From contig JBBDMV010000019.1 in the NCBI GenBank assembly GCA_040878115.1, forward strand, positions 1 through 38,992: a stretch of 38,992 nucleotides of DNA, in the 5' to 3' direction. Position numbers and translations under genes: made by a program. This stretch comes from JBBDMU01 sp040878115 (GTDB taxonomy: Bacteria; Bacteroidota; Rhodothermia; Balneolales; Natronogracilivirgulaceae). The notes beneath the pieces are model-generated. The model saw only the letters and a list, made by a program, of their open reading frames with translations, was not told the origin of the DNA and made no database searches. This document shows, piece after piece, positions 9,148-17,446 of the stretch (positions within the stretch are counted from its first letter, which is position 1; each line of letters starts with the position of its first letter).

Positions 9148-9681
9148 ATGAACCGCAAGCGATTGTTCATAGCCATTCCTCTTTCAGAAAACCTGAAAGA
9201 TCTTCTTTATGAGAAATTCAAGGAGTATGAATTACCCGGTAAACTTACGCCTCGAGAGAACCTGCACATTACTGTTCATTTTCTAGGTGAAACAGAGGAG
9301 GAAGATGTTCTTCAAATTGAAGAACAGATTGCCAGTATTACGGAAGATACGCCGGGCTTTATACTAGAAACTGATAAGATTATCCTTAAGAAAGGACGGT
9401 TTCATCAAATGCTATGGGTAAAAATTCATCCCTCTGATCCATTCATCCAACTTGTGCAAAACCTTCGGGATATTTTTGAACCTGATAAGACACACATGAA
9501 AATTTTGCCTCACATTACTCTAAGTCGCTTGAAGAAAGCTAAAGAAAGAGTGCGCGAAGAAGGTTTTCCCATCAATATTGAAGATCAGGTAATTGAGGTA
9601 AGCCGTGTTGAATTGTGGCAATCTAAAATGGGTGGTAAGAATCCGGTTTATGAATTACTGAAAGGGTTTCATTTACAATAA
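9148..9681 (+). CDS. thpR: RNA 2',3'-cyclic phosphodiesterase (ThpR/LigT)
   Basis: 177 aa 2H phosphoesterase. Both catalytic HxT motifs are present: LHITVHFLG (His40, Thr42) and LPHITLSRLK (His122, Thr124). The family hydrolyses 2',3'-cyclic phosphate ends of RNA to 2'-phosphomonoesters. The N-terminus MNRKRLFIAIPLSENLKDLL matches the family (RxFIAI.L). The ATG at 9148 was chosen over the GTG one codon upstream. The gene stands alone, divergent from the dinB-like gene. Confidence 0.88.
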   Translation: MNRKRLFIAIPLSENLKDLLYEKFKEYELPGKLTPRENLHITVHFLGETEEEDVLQIEEQIASITEDTPGFILETDKIILKKGRFHQMLWVKIHPSDPFIQLVQNLRDIFEPDKTHMKILPHITLSRLKKAKERVREEGFPINIEDQVIEVSRVELWQSKMGGKNPVYELLKGFHLQ

Positions 9682-10202
9682 GAAGAATTTTAACTTAAAG
9701 AAGTTTTTGGTCTTCAGGTTTAAGATCCAGACTTGCCGTTCTGCTATTATAATACACTTTATATCAAAACAAGCAGACGAAATTACTGAGTATCCACTGC
9801 CGATTTTGCCAAGACTTTCTTTATATGCCTTTCGGATAATTGAGATTGCCTCGCTCAATCCGTAAAGCCTAATTTTACTATTATCCGGTCTTACCCATGA
9901 TACTTCTGCATTAAAGGATAAGCAGCGAATAAAATATCTTCGCGTCACCTGGCCTATTCAGTTCGACCGTCCTTTAGCTTGTTAAAAAACAAGTGCTGGA
10001 CAAAGGGTGCTCACCCCATCTATGCTAATTCCCACTATATCAAGTTTAACGATATTACATATAATGCTTTGTTTATTAGTATGCATATAAGTATATTTAT
10101 TAAAATATTCGCTTTTAAATAATAAGGATTCACAAATGGGTATAGGTCTACGATTTATCTGATCTCTTTAGAGATTGCCCATTCGTGTAAATATAAAATA
10201 TA
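9682..10202. other. Intergenic region with a structured leader before the polysaccharide cluster
   Basis: About 520 bp with no convincing gene. A weak minus-strand open frame (9673-9948) overlaps the thpR stop and resembles no family I know. Near the right end a nested inverted repeat precedes the WecA-type gene: cacaaatggg (10131-10140) faces cccattcgtg (10178-10187) with one mismatch, and enclosed within it atctctttagagat (10162-10175) is self-complementary. This could be an operator or a 5' leader hairpin. The flanking sequence is AT-rich and promoter-like, but no clear -35/-10 pair can be assigned. Confidence 0.35.
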
Positions 10203-11354
10203 ATGGAAATAACCTCGATAGATAGCAGTTACATCCTTTTAGCTGCAGCATTCGTATTATCTCTTTTTATCAGTTGGTATAGTATTCCTTCTATCATTAA
10301 AATCTCCTTCGAAAAAGGTTTGATAGATATACCGGATCAGAGGCGCAAAAAGCATGAGCGACTAACTTGTAATTTAGGGGGTATCGCTATCTTCTTCGCG
10401 TTGGCCATCTGTTCTATGATATTTATTCCCAACCTGAATGGGTTCTTTATGTCGGCACTGCTCATCTTGTTTTTCCTGGGGTTGAAAGATGACGTCGTAC
10501 CAATTTCTGCCCATCATAAACTAATCGGGCAGTTTATAGCAGCTTCTCTTGTCGTATTTGGTACTTCCACTAATTTCCCAAGCCTATATGGTGTATTGGG
10601 TATTTATGAGCTTCCTTATTTTGCAAGTGTGATTCTTTCGCTTTTCGTTTTTGTAACCTTAATCAATGCATATAATCTTATCGATGGCATTGATGGTCTT
10701 GCAGCATCTGTGGGGGTGTTTATTTCAACGGTACTGGGTATTTGGTTCATGGTCCATGGGTATGCAAGTCCTGCTCTATTAGCTTTTATCCTGTGCGGCT
10801 CTTTGATTGGTTTTTTGCGGTTCAATTTACATCCCGCACATATTTTTATGGGCGATTCCGGGGCTATGCTGATAGGTTTTACTTTGACCTATTTATCCAT
10901 AAGATTTATAAATCTTAGTGCTGGATCATCAGATTTAATCGGCCACTGGACCTCGGCACCTGCCCTGGCTGTTGCTTTGTTGAGCATACCTATTTTTGAT
11001 ACTCTACGGGTTTTCACTATCAGGGTCTTAAAAAAAAGATCTCCTTTTTCACCCGATCGTCTTCATTTACATCATTATTTGAAAGACATGGGCCTAAATG
11101 ATCTTTCTGTTGTCGGCTGGCTAATTTTAGGTAATGCAACGATTACCGCCACAGTTTTTCTTTTTGCGGATTGGGACGTGAATTATCTTATACTTTTGAT
11201 TATAGGTACATGCTTTTTTCTTACAATACTAACCTATTTTCTTAAAAAGAAAATGGAGGTCCGCAAATACTTTAAAGTATCAAAAAGAAAGTCAAAATCT
11301 CTTATGCCTAAGAGAAATAAACAACTTGAACAGCATTCTAAAGAGTTCTTTTGA
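10203..11354 (+). CDS. Undecaprenyl-phosphate sugar-1-phosphate transferase (WecA/MraY family)
   Basis: 383 aa polytopic membrane enzyme that starts glycan assembly by moving a HexNAc-1-phosphate from its UDP-sugar to undecaprenyl phosphate. Family motifs are intact: GLKDD (Asp96-Asp97, Mg binding), NAYNLIDGIDGLA (Asp161, Asp164) and HPAHIFMGDSGAM (210-222), the WecA-type carbohydrate-recognition loop. About 10-11 membrane segments are visible, followed by a basic tail (KKKMEVRKYFKVSKRKSK). The ATG at 10203 follows a structured leader. It is the first plus-strand gene of the polysaccharide cluster and converges with the GT4 gene at 11591. With the epimerase at 17447, UDP-GlcNAc-derived sugars are plausible donors. 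Confidence 0.9.
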   Translation: MEITSIDSSYILLAAAFVLSLFISWYSIPSIIKISFEKGLIDIPDQRRKKHERLTCNLGGIAIFFALAICSMIFIPNLNGFFMSALLILFFLGLKDDVVPISAHHKLIGQFIAASLVVFGTSTNFPSLYGVLGIYELPYFASVILSLFVFVTLINAYNLIDGIDGLAASVGVFISTVLGIWFMVHGYASPALLAFILCGSLIGFLRFNLHPAHIFMGDSGAMLIGFTLTYLSIRFINLSAGSSDLIGHWTSAPALAVALLSIPIFDTLRVFTIRVLKKRSPFSPDRLHLHHYLKDMGLNDLSVVGWLILGNATITATVFLFADWDVNYLILLIIGTCFFLTILTYFLKKKMEVRKYFKVSKRKSKSLMPKRNKQLEQHSKEFF

Positions 11355-11590
11355 TGATAAATATTTTGTTGAACGGTGCACTGGTTGCTAAGACTCGCTG
11401 CTGTTGATGGATGAAAAATGATCAAAACTTTTGGTTAATGCGACGATCACAACAAGCCAACATATGACCCAGCCATTAACCTTGCGGTCCGCCAGGAATA
11501 CAGCTAGCCCTGGCGCGTGGGCAGATAGGTGATACCACTGGTCAGATATTTATCGACCAACCTATCTTTCTACAGTACTCCAGAGAAAGA

Positions 11591-12799
11591 TCAGTCAGGT
11601 TTTGATTCCGCCGATATGGTTGTATATGGCTCCCTTTTCATTTGTATTATACTTTTGGCCATTTCCTGCATGATACTTGCACGTCGGTACTTCTCAACAA
11701 AAGTATGCCTCATTCTATTCTCAGGCTTGAAGTCTTTTAGCTTCCGGACAAATTCATCTGGGTTATTTGGTCCGAAAACTATAGCGTTTTCTACATTTTC
11801 ATTTATAAATTTCCTTGCATAGCCATCAACACCGGCAATTATAGGAACGGGTATGGCCCCATATTCAAAAATCTTCGATGGGAGCACTTTATGAAAAGCT
11901 TTATAATCATTGAGATGAAGAAATAAGAAGTCACTTTGCGAGTAGATATCAAGCAGCTCCCGGCGCTTTACCGGTTTGATCAACTCTACGTTCTGTACAT
12001 CAAGTTCTTCGAGCCTTGCAGATAGTTTTGTTTTCGAACTGCCGTCTCCAATAATTTTAAAACGGTAGTCGCCATTAAGCTTCCGTGCTGCTTCTGGAAT
12101 GATTTTCTCCAGCCCCTGGCCGTCTCCTATATTGCCTGCGTAGGTAATCACCTTAGGTTTGTTTGAAGGCATCTTGCCTTCAAACTTGTAATCCAGGAAT
12201 TCTTCGTCGATACCATTCGTGTAATACCCGACCGTTCCATTGAAAAATCTTTTGAAATAGGGCCCAAAACCCTTGGAAACCAGGTTAAGATGATGAGCTG
12301 ATTTTATTGTATATTGCTCTATAGTATTCAAAACAGGCTTTGTGATAAGTTTCTGTGCCTTGTTGCTTAAAACTTCTTTCATTGTATCTGTAAAAATATC
12401 TCGGATATCTAAATACAGAAGAGATTTCTTTCTACGGGCTATTTGGGCCCCAAGAAAAGCGGTGAACAACCTCGACGATGAAGCAAAAACAATATCGTAC
12501 TCTTTTCCATTGGTTAACTTGAAAGCCCCCTGAAAATAAGTCTTAAATGCTAATATTTGATCCAGATAACCGCTTTTATGTGAAGGTGTTTTTATTCTGT
12601 GAATTGTGATATTACCCCGTTCTTCTAAATTACCGGCCTGGACCTTATAGCTCGCATACCGGTTGGGCATGGTGGTAATAACCTCGATAGTATCGTTGGC
12701 ATCAAGGTTTTGTTTTAAAGCTTCTACCAAAGCCGTATTCCTGAATGAGCCTGCGCTTAGGTCCGGTTCGAAGTAAAAGGTGAGAAACAGCATTTTCAT
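11591..12799 (-). CDS. Glycosyltransferase family 4 (WbuB-like)
   Basis: 402 aa GT-B glycosyltransferase. The N-terminal acceptor domain starts LFLTFYFEPDLSAGSFRN, a typical WbuB/WcaI-type opening, and contains LYLDIRDIFTDTMKE (about 128-142). The C-terminal GT4 donor domain includes TYAGNIGDGQGLEKIIPEA and SKIFEYGAIPVPIIAG, with the conserved Glu near the end of the donor site. It probably adds a sugar to the lipid-linked repeat unit at the cytoplasmic membrane face. The start ATG at 12799 and a second in-frame ATG two codons on are both plausible. It converges with the WecA-type gene; the next minus-strand gene lies about 470 bp upstream beyond a degenerate region. Confidence 0.88.
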   Translation of the reverse strand: MKMLFLTFYFEPDLSAGSFRNTALVEALKQNLDANDTIEVITTMPNRYASYKVQAGNLEERGNITIHRIKTPSHKSGYLDQILAFKTYFQGAFKLTNGKEYDIVFASSSRLFTAFLGAQIARRKKSLLYLDIRDIFTDTMKEVLSNKAQKLITKPVLNTIEQYTIKSAHHLNLVSKGFGPYFKRFFNGTVGYYTNGIDEEFLDYKFEGKMPSNKPKVITYAGNIGDGQGLEKIIPEAARKLNGDYRFKIIGDGSSKTKLSARLEELDVQNVELIKPVKRRELLDIYSQSDFLFLHLNDYKAFHKVLPSKIFEYGAIPVPIIAGVDGYARKFINENVENAIVFGPNNPDEFVRKLKDFKPENRMRHTFVEKYRRASIMQEMAKSIIQMKREPYTTISAESKPD

Positions 12800-12908
12800 A
12801 CTTTTTTGCGTTATTGGTTCTGATTTGCAGTTGGACCTTCTTCAGAAAGAGGTCTCTTGTTAAATTGGGCTTTCGGGATGCATAATCTCCATATCAGTTG
12901 CTGATACA

Positions 12909-13119
12909 TTAAACTATAAATGCAACATCTACAGCAAACTGGCTGACATGAACTCGCCTCATCTGAGGCCTTAATCTTTTAAACCAGAAAAGCATTAACC
13001 ACCTGCAGGTCCACTCTAAGTAAGCGGTAAAAACATTATGCTGAACTGAATGAAAGCCCAATCTTTTTAATGTATTTTGCTTGTTGTCAATCTTGATATT
13101 GAGAACAACAGGCCTATCC
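12909..13119 (-). pseudogene. Possible remnant of a GNAT-type acetyltransferase
   Basis: The 470-bp stretch 12800-13271 holds no intact gene. On the minus strand about 70 codons are open without a start codon, ending at a stop near 12909. The segment PVVLNIKIDNKQNTLKRLGF resembles the acetyl-CoA-site end of GNAT acetyltransferases (V.L.V...N..A...Y.KLGF). Upstream, another minus-strand frame is open for about 55 codons, as if a frameshift had occurred. I read this as a decayed acetyltransferase gene of the polysaccharide cluster, but similarity over one motif is weak evidence and it may be chance. Confidence 0.25.
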
Positions 13120-13271
13120 TCTCAATAGTTTGCTTATAAAAACCTGGTAGCTTTAAGATCATATTTGAGGCTGACCTCCATAACCTTATATCAACCTTTA
13201 TTATCCCTGGCAAACACCCTTTGCCATAGAATATTTATAATAGTTTGTGTGTTGGTTGATCTATTGTACAC

Positions 13272-14840
13272 CTATTGCTTGCCAGCTTTAATTTTTATCA
13301 GTGTATCCATTTTTCCGGAATAGTTCATGACCAGCTTTTTGGAATCTTGCAGCAAATTAAAGCCACAGGCAATTTTGCAATCTTCAAGGCCGAAATCCCT
13401 GACATTATTGACAAATAGATCAGCCTCAGAAGTACTTATGCCGTAATTCGTTTTCTTAATCTCCACATGGGGTGCAAAATGTATATAAGCTTTGTAGTTA
13501 CCCCCATTTTGTGATTGGTCGAATATCCTTATGAAATCATCATAACAGTGAAAGGACCTTATAAGAGTTTGCCTTTCTTTATAAGGTAATACCCTCGTTA
13601 TCTCTAAACTATCACGTGTTTCTTTCGTGATCTTCACAGTTTCGCGGCGGGCAACCCTGAAACTACTCCATAATTCAGACGGTTCAATTCCGTCGGGGTG
13701 TGTTGTATTGTGGGATGTCACACTTCTTTCATGCGCCCTGCGATCATTAATCTCATAGGTTGATGCACCCGTATCAATTATAAATGGTAATTTATTTACG
13801 TGTAAAATAAAAGAACCGGCATCGTTATGTCCATGAGCGGGCTGATATGCCGGACCAATATTGCCACCATCAGCTATCAGCTCATAGTTGTCAGAAGACA
13901 TTTTTCTATAGCCACTGTTACCGTAATTTATTTTTTCTGTATTTACCCCGAGGGTATACGCGTACTTCTTAAGTTGAGCAGTTGATGGAGCAATCCCTGA
14001 CGAAGAATCATTAAAATAAGGAATAGAACCATCCGAAAAAGTTATAGATTCAAGCCATGACAACATGGCTATAGCTGATTTCCGCAACAGGTGACTATCT
14101 CTTTCCCCCAAAAAGTTGATAGCGTCCAGCAACCGGTCAAGCAGGATTTGATGGTACATGGGGCTTCTTTCATAATGCCCGCCATCGTCGCACATCTGCT
14201 CGTCAAGCTCTTTCACTAATAAATTCATGCCCTTTTCATAAATGTCTTGCTGATTTAAGCAGTAGCCTCCAATGGTTAATGCCATGGCATTTTCAAGTAA
14301 ATGATTTGCCATCAAATGAAATTCTACATTCCTGGTGAGGTTATGCAAATCAGACAGCATGAAATCATTGATACCTTGATTCCTAATATTATGCCTGTAA
14401 ATAAATTTAAGCCAGTTAATTAATCTTAGAGATGTTGGATATGCTTCCTTTCCATCAGCTAGAATTGATTCAGATCCAATAAAATTAAAAATCAGCCTAA
14501 GCCCTTCTTCCCTTGATATGCTGTTTTGGTTTAAAAAGTCAAAGTAATTGAGGTTGTAGGTCCAGAGTTTACCATGCCCGGCATGATTCCAGTCAATGGC
14601 CCCTTTAAAAGCCTGCACCAGGTTAATGAAACAGAATGTACCAGGTTGGGTATAGGTTTGAGGCTTGGCAATATATGGCTTGAGCTGTATAGGTTTTAGC
14701 CCGGCATGTAGCCTTGTTACTTTATAATCATTTTTTTTTAAGTTGCTCTTGTTTCTGGTGAGATAGTACAGACGGTATATTATCTGCTGAATCTTCAGAT
14801 AACGGAGAGTATTATAAAGCAGGTTTATTTTCCTTATCAA
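13272..14840 (-). CDS. Heparinase II/III family protein (polysaccharide lyase-like)
   Basis: 522 aa. An N-terminal alpha/alpha toroid (about 80-320) and a C-terminal beta-sandwich domain (about 330-520) follow the heparinase II/III layout. Conserved blocks are MANHLLENAMAL (Asn179-His180), GGHYERSPMYHQI (Tyr223, His230), PAHGHNDAGSF (His336, His338, Asp340) and the RAHERSVTSHNT segment near 369-379. Members next to glycosyltransferases are common in exopolysaccharide loci and may cut or edit a uronic-acid-containing polymer. No signal peptide is seen. The only fitting start is TTG at 14840, giving MIRKINLLYNTLRYLK, a typical N-terminus for locus-associated members. An in-frame stop lies just upstream. 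Confidence 0.82.
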   Translation of the reverse strand: MIRKINLLYNTLRYLKIQQIIYRLYYLTRNKSNLKKNDYKVTRLHAGLKPIQLKPYIAKPQTYTQPGTFCFINLVQAFKGAIDWNHAGHGKLWTYNLNYFDFLNQNSISREEGLRLIFNFIGSESILADGKEAYPTSLRLINWLKFIYRHNIRNQGINDFMLSDLHNLTRNVEFHLMANHLLENAMALTIGGYCLNQQDIYEKGMNLLVKELDEQMCDDGGHYERSPMYHQILLDRLLDAINFLGERDSHLLRKSAIAMLSWLESITFSDGSIPYFNDSSSGIAPSTAQLKKYAYTLGVNTEKINYGNSGYRKMSSDNYELIADGGNIGPAYQPAHGHNDAGSFILHVNKLPFIIDTGASTYEINDRRAHERSVTSHNTTHPDGIEPSELWSSFRVARRETVKITKETRDSLEITRVLPYKERQTLIRSFHCYDDFIRIFDQSQNGGNYKAYIHFAPHVEIKKTNYGISTSEADLFVNNVRDFGLEDCKIACGFNLLQDSKKLVMNYSGKMDTLIKIKAGKQ

Positions 14841-15051
14841 AGTTCAACCCATTGTAAAAATATGATTATGGAATTATTTCAAAAAGGGCGGATCGGCGAT
14901 ACATTCTGTAGCCATATGGTAATTCCCCCGGCATAAAAGGCAAAGCCCAATCAGCAGGGTTTCGGTCATTCTTTTTTAGCCGATCATGGTGGCTACCGTT
15001 TTTTCCACTGTGTGCCACCGCCGAAATTTACCTCACGATCACACTCCCGTA

Positions 15052-16038
15052 TCAAAGGTATCTCCGAACGCATAAGGTTCTATAGGACCTATATACCGGA
15101 TCCAATACAGCAACAAATAACCACATGCTGTATACGTATACTTTCTTTTGAAAACTTAGGCTTTGGACCTTCCCGCTGTGCTCGTATGAATAGACATTAA
15201 ACGCTTCCTTACAGATTATTTCCGTCAGACTTACTTCTACATCATTCAACTGATGCCGCCATTTGTTTATGTTATCTTTTAAAAGAGGACCTAACGTTTC
15301 CTTTTTCCAGGATAATTCACTCTCCGATATTAAACTGCGGGCAGCTACCCCAAATTCAAGCATTTCAGGAGAAAAGGATATACCCAGATCAAGACACAGG
15401 CGATTAAGCGTCTTCTCAGGCCATGCCAGTAATTCCTCATAAACCACTTCGTGATACCTTTCACCAAACAAAGGATACCCTAAACTACGCCCAAGTTTTA
15501 GCTGCACTCGTCCGGCAAACAACTGAAATAGCACTTTACGCCCTCTTGACCAACTAGCCTTTTTTTTGGATGCCAGAACATCTCTGGGATCGCGAATAAT
15601 GTGAATAACATGACATTCAGGTAATAAGGCTTTGACTAATGGCAACCATTCTATCGACCTGGGATCCTTATCGCCAACAAGAAAATTGCCTTGCCGACGC
15701 CTGGCAACCATCATCATCGCTTGATATACATTACCAGCCGTGCCATCACCTTTATCAAAAGCCTGTTCCACGATTTCACCAGCCCTAAGCTCAGTTCGTT
15801 GGAATAATTGATCATTTTCTAAAAACAGCCTAACACCTTCCTTACCTTTGCTATCTATTACAGCGGCAAGCTTGCCTGTAGCTATAAGTCGACGTATAAA
15901 AGCCGTTTCCGGCAAAAATGTAATGTCCGGGTGGGCAGCCAACATACTCTGGATAAGTGACGTCCCTGACCTGCCAACACCTGTTATAAAAATCTCACCC
16001 AAATTATCCCCCCTATTCCTCACTTGAACGTTTCTCAA
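15052..16038 (-). CDS. Sulfotransferase family protein
   Basis: About 328 aa PAPS-dependent sulfotransferase. The 5'-phosphosulfate loop GVGRSGTSLIQSML (about 20-33) and the 3'-phosphate site HIIRDPRDVLASKKK (about 146-160, with Arg149 and Arg152) are both clear. It probably sulfates a sugar of the exopolysaccharide encoded around it. No ATG is available: the longest frame starts with TTG at 16038, and a GTG at 16023 is an alternative, both upstream of EIFITGVGRSGTS. It lies 12 bp downstream of a GT4 gene on the same strand, so co-transcription is likely. PAPS synthesis genes are not in the window. Confidence 0.85.
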   Translation of the reverse strand: MRNVQVRNRGDNLGEIFITGVGRSGTSLIQSMLAAHPDITFLPETAFIRRLIATGKLAAVIDSKGKEGVRLFLENDQLFQRTELRAGEIVEQAFDKGDGTAGNVYQAMMMVARRRQGNFLVGDKDPRSIEWLPLVKALLPECHVIHIIRDPRDVLASKKKASWSRGRKVLFQLFAGRVQLKLGRSLGYPLFGERYHEVVYEELLAWPEKTLNRLCLDLGISFSPEMLEFGVAARSLISESELSWKKETLGPLLKDNINKWRHQLNDVEVSLTEIICKEAFNVYSYEHSGKVQSLSFQKKVYVYSMWLFVAVLDPVYRSYRTLCVRRYL

Positions 16039-16050
16039 AATGATGTCAGA

Positions 16051-17184
16051 TTATTTCTCTTTGAGAAGATTTGAAAGCACCTTATTTAACTCCTTATATA
16101 CATTCTTAGCCCGAAAAGTCTCACCGGACTCCATAGCACCAATCGACAATCTTTGGTACAAATCCGGCTCCGAGTAAAGCCTCTTCAATGTTCTGGTAAG
16201 ATCCATCGCATTACCAGGTTCTACTAACAAGCCGTTCACTTCATTATGAACTATTTCAGGAATTGCTTTCCAGCGAGAAACGATAACGGGTATACCCGCT
16301 TGAAATGCCTCAATAATTACTCCCGGATACCCTTCACCCTGATAATAGGTTGGCAAAACCAACACATCTGCTTTATCCAAAACAGTGGATAGATCTTTAT
16401 AAGATACCACGCCATTATACTTCACATTTTGGGGCAGTATACCTTTCTTTGTTAGATCAAAACCATTATTCTGAGCTCCATATAGATCAAATTTCATATA
16501 CTCCATTTGCCTGGCCGCTTCTAATAATTCGTTTACTCCCTTATCTTGACGAATATGCCCTAAAAAAACTGCACTTTTGCAGGCTTTCTTAATATTCAAT
16601 GATCTTGACATCTCTCTGGATGTCGGTAACCATGATACTCGGGAATTCGAAAATTTCTTACAAAGTCCTTTGGTTTGAAGTAATAACAAATCAGCTTTAA
16701 TGATGGTGTTATTAATCAGATAACGAAGAGTAGGAGATAAGTTATCGTAATACTCCCCAAAATTCCCTCCGAACACACGGACTGCAAGGGGTAAACCGTA
16801 AAGCTTTGTTATTAGCCATACCGCCACACCAACTGTTTTCACCCCATTTGTGGATATATTGACAACCGCTATTCTCTTACTTCGTGCTTTATAAATTATT
16901 TCAAGAAGCACTTTCAAAAAGGTAAGACCATTCAGTACCCCCCGAAAAAGTATACCGTAACGAATGAATGGCCTTGCCGTATTTACAACTTCCCATGATA
17001 TATTAGACTGCAAGCTCAGATGGCCCTTCATTTGTGCAAAAGAAACCTTAGCTCCACCACATACATCTCCTGAAATTGGTAGTGGTCCGATGAGAAGGCC
17101 TTTTAAAGGTGTAATTTTTGAGGTGTTATTTCTCTTTATTTCAATATTATTCTTCAACCTGAGTTCTATTGTTGGTTTATACAA
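16051..17184 (-). CDS. Glycosyltransferase family 4 with TTG start
   Basis: 377 aa GT-B enzyme. The Rossmann segment KGLLIGPLPISGDVCGGAKV begins unusually late (about residue 28). Donor-domain motifs are FLGHIRQDKGVNELLEAARQ and the EX7E segment GEGYPGVIIEAFQAGIPVI. It probably transfers a sugar to the lipid-linked intermediate. No ATG or GTG lies upstream of the Rossmann segment; TTG at 17184 is the furthest usable start (another TTG at 17157), and an in-frame stop at 17205-17203 lies inside the 11-bp repeat array just upstream. The original start may have been replaced when that array arose. The sulfotransferase gene follows after 12 bp. Confidence 0.82.
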   Translation of the reverse strand: MYKPTIELRLKNNIEIKRNNTSKITPLKGLLIGPLPISGDVCGGAKVSFAQMKGHLSLQSNISWEVVNTARPFIRYGILFRGVLNGLTFLKVLLEIIYKARSKRIAVVNISTNGVKTVGVAVWLITKLYGLPLAVRVFGGNFGEYYDNLSPTLRYLINNTIIKADLLLLQTKGLCKKFSNSRVSWLPTSREMSRSLNIKKACKSAVFLGHIRQDKGVNELLEAARQMEYMKFDLYGAQNNGFDLTKKGILPQNVKYNGVVSYKDLSTVLDKADVLVLPTYYQGEGYPGVIIEAFQAGIPVIVSRWKAIPEIVHNEVNGLLVEPGNAMDLTRTLKRLYSEPDLYQRLSIGAMESGETFRAKNVYKELNKVLSNLLKEK

Positions 17185-17199
17185 ATGCGAATCAACTTC

Positions 17200-17275
17200 G
17201 TATCAACACCATATCAAAGCCATATATATACGGTGTTGATACGGCTTTGATACGGCCTTGATATGGCGTTGTTCA
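17200..17275. repeat. 11-bp-periodic palindromic repeat array
   Basis: Six 11-bp units lie end to end. Two are gtatcaacacc (17200-17210) and atatcaaagcc (17211-17221), then an AT-only centre. Four units in the opposite orientation follow: ggtgttgatac (17232-17242), ggctttgatac, ggccttgatat and a degenerate ggcgttgttca (ending 17275). The consensus is GGNNTTGATAY. The first unit is the exact reverse complement of the third, so the array can fold or bind a symmetric protein. The 11-bp spacing is about one helical turn. It sits 15 bp upstream of the TTG-start glycosyltransferase. Confidence 0.75.
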
Positions 17276-17446
17276 AAGGCGGTCTCGACTGGTCTGCAAT
17301 TTTGACTAACTGAAAACTCGGTTTAATTTGAAGAGCCTCCATACAAACTGTTAAGAAAGCAAGGGCAAGATCGGCTTTTACTTGATTAGGCTGGTTGCAT
17401 TATTTACCGCCTTGCATATCTTCTATTTTTATTCTTTTCCAGATTT

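Noticed and set aside
9673..9948. 91-codon minus-strand frame after thpR
   Set aside because: It overlaps the thpR 3' end, has no ribosome site and no recognisable motif; kept only as part of the intergenic description.
11490..11515. 7-bp inverted repeat cgccagg/cctggcg between convergent genes
   Set aside because: Short stem, no T-run and a 12-base loop; not strong enough to call a terminator.
17200..17275. CRISPR array
   Set aside because: The 11-bp units are contiguous and change orientation; there are no spacers and no cas genes in the window.
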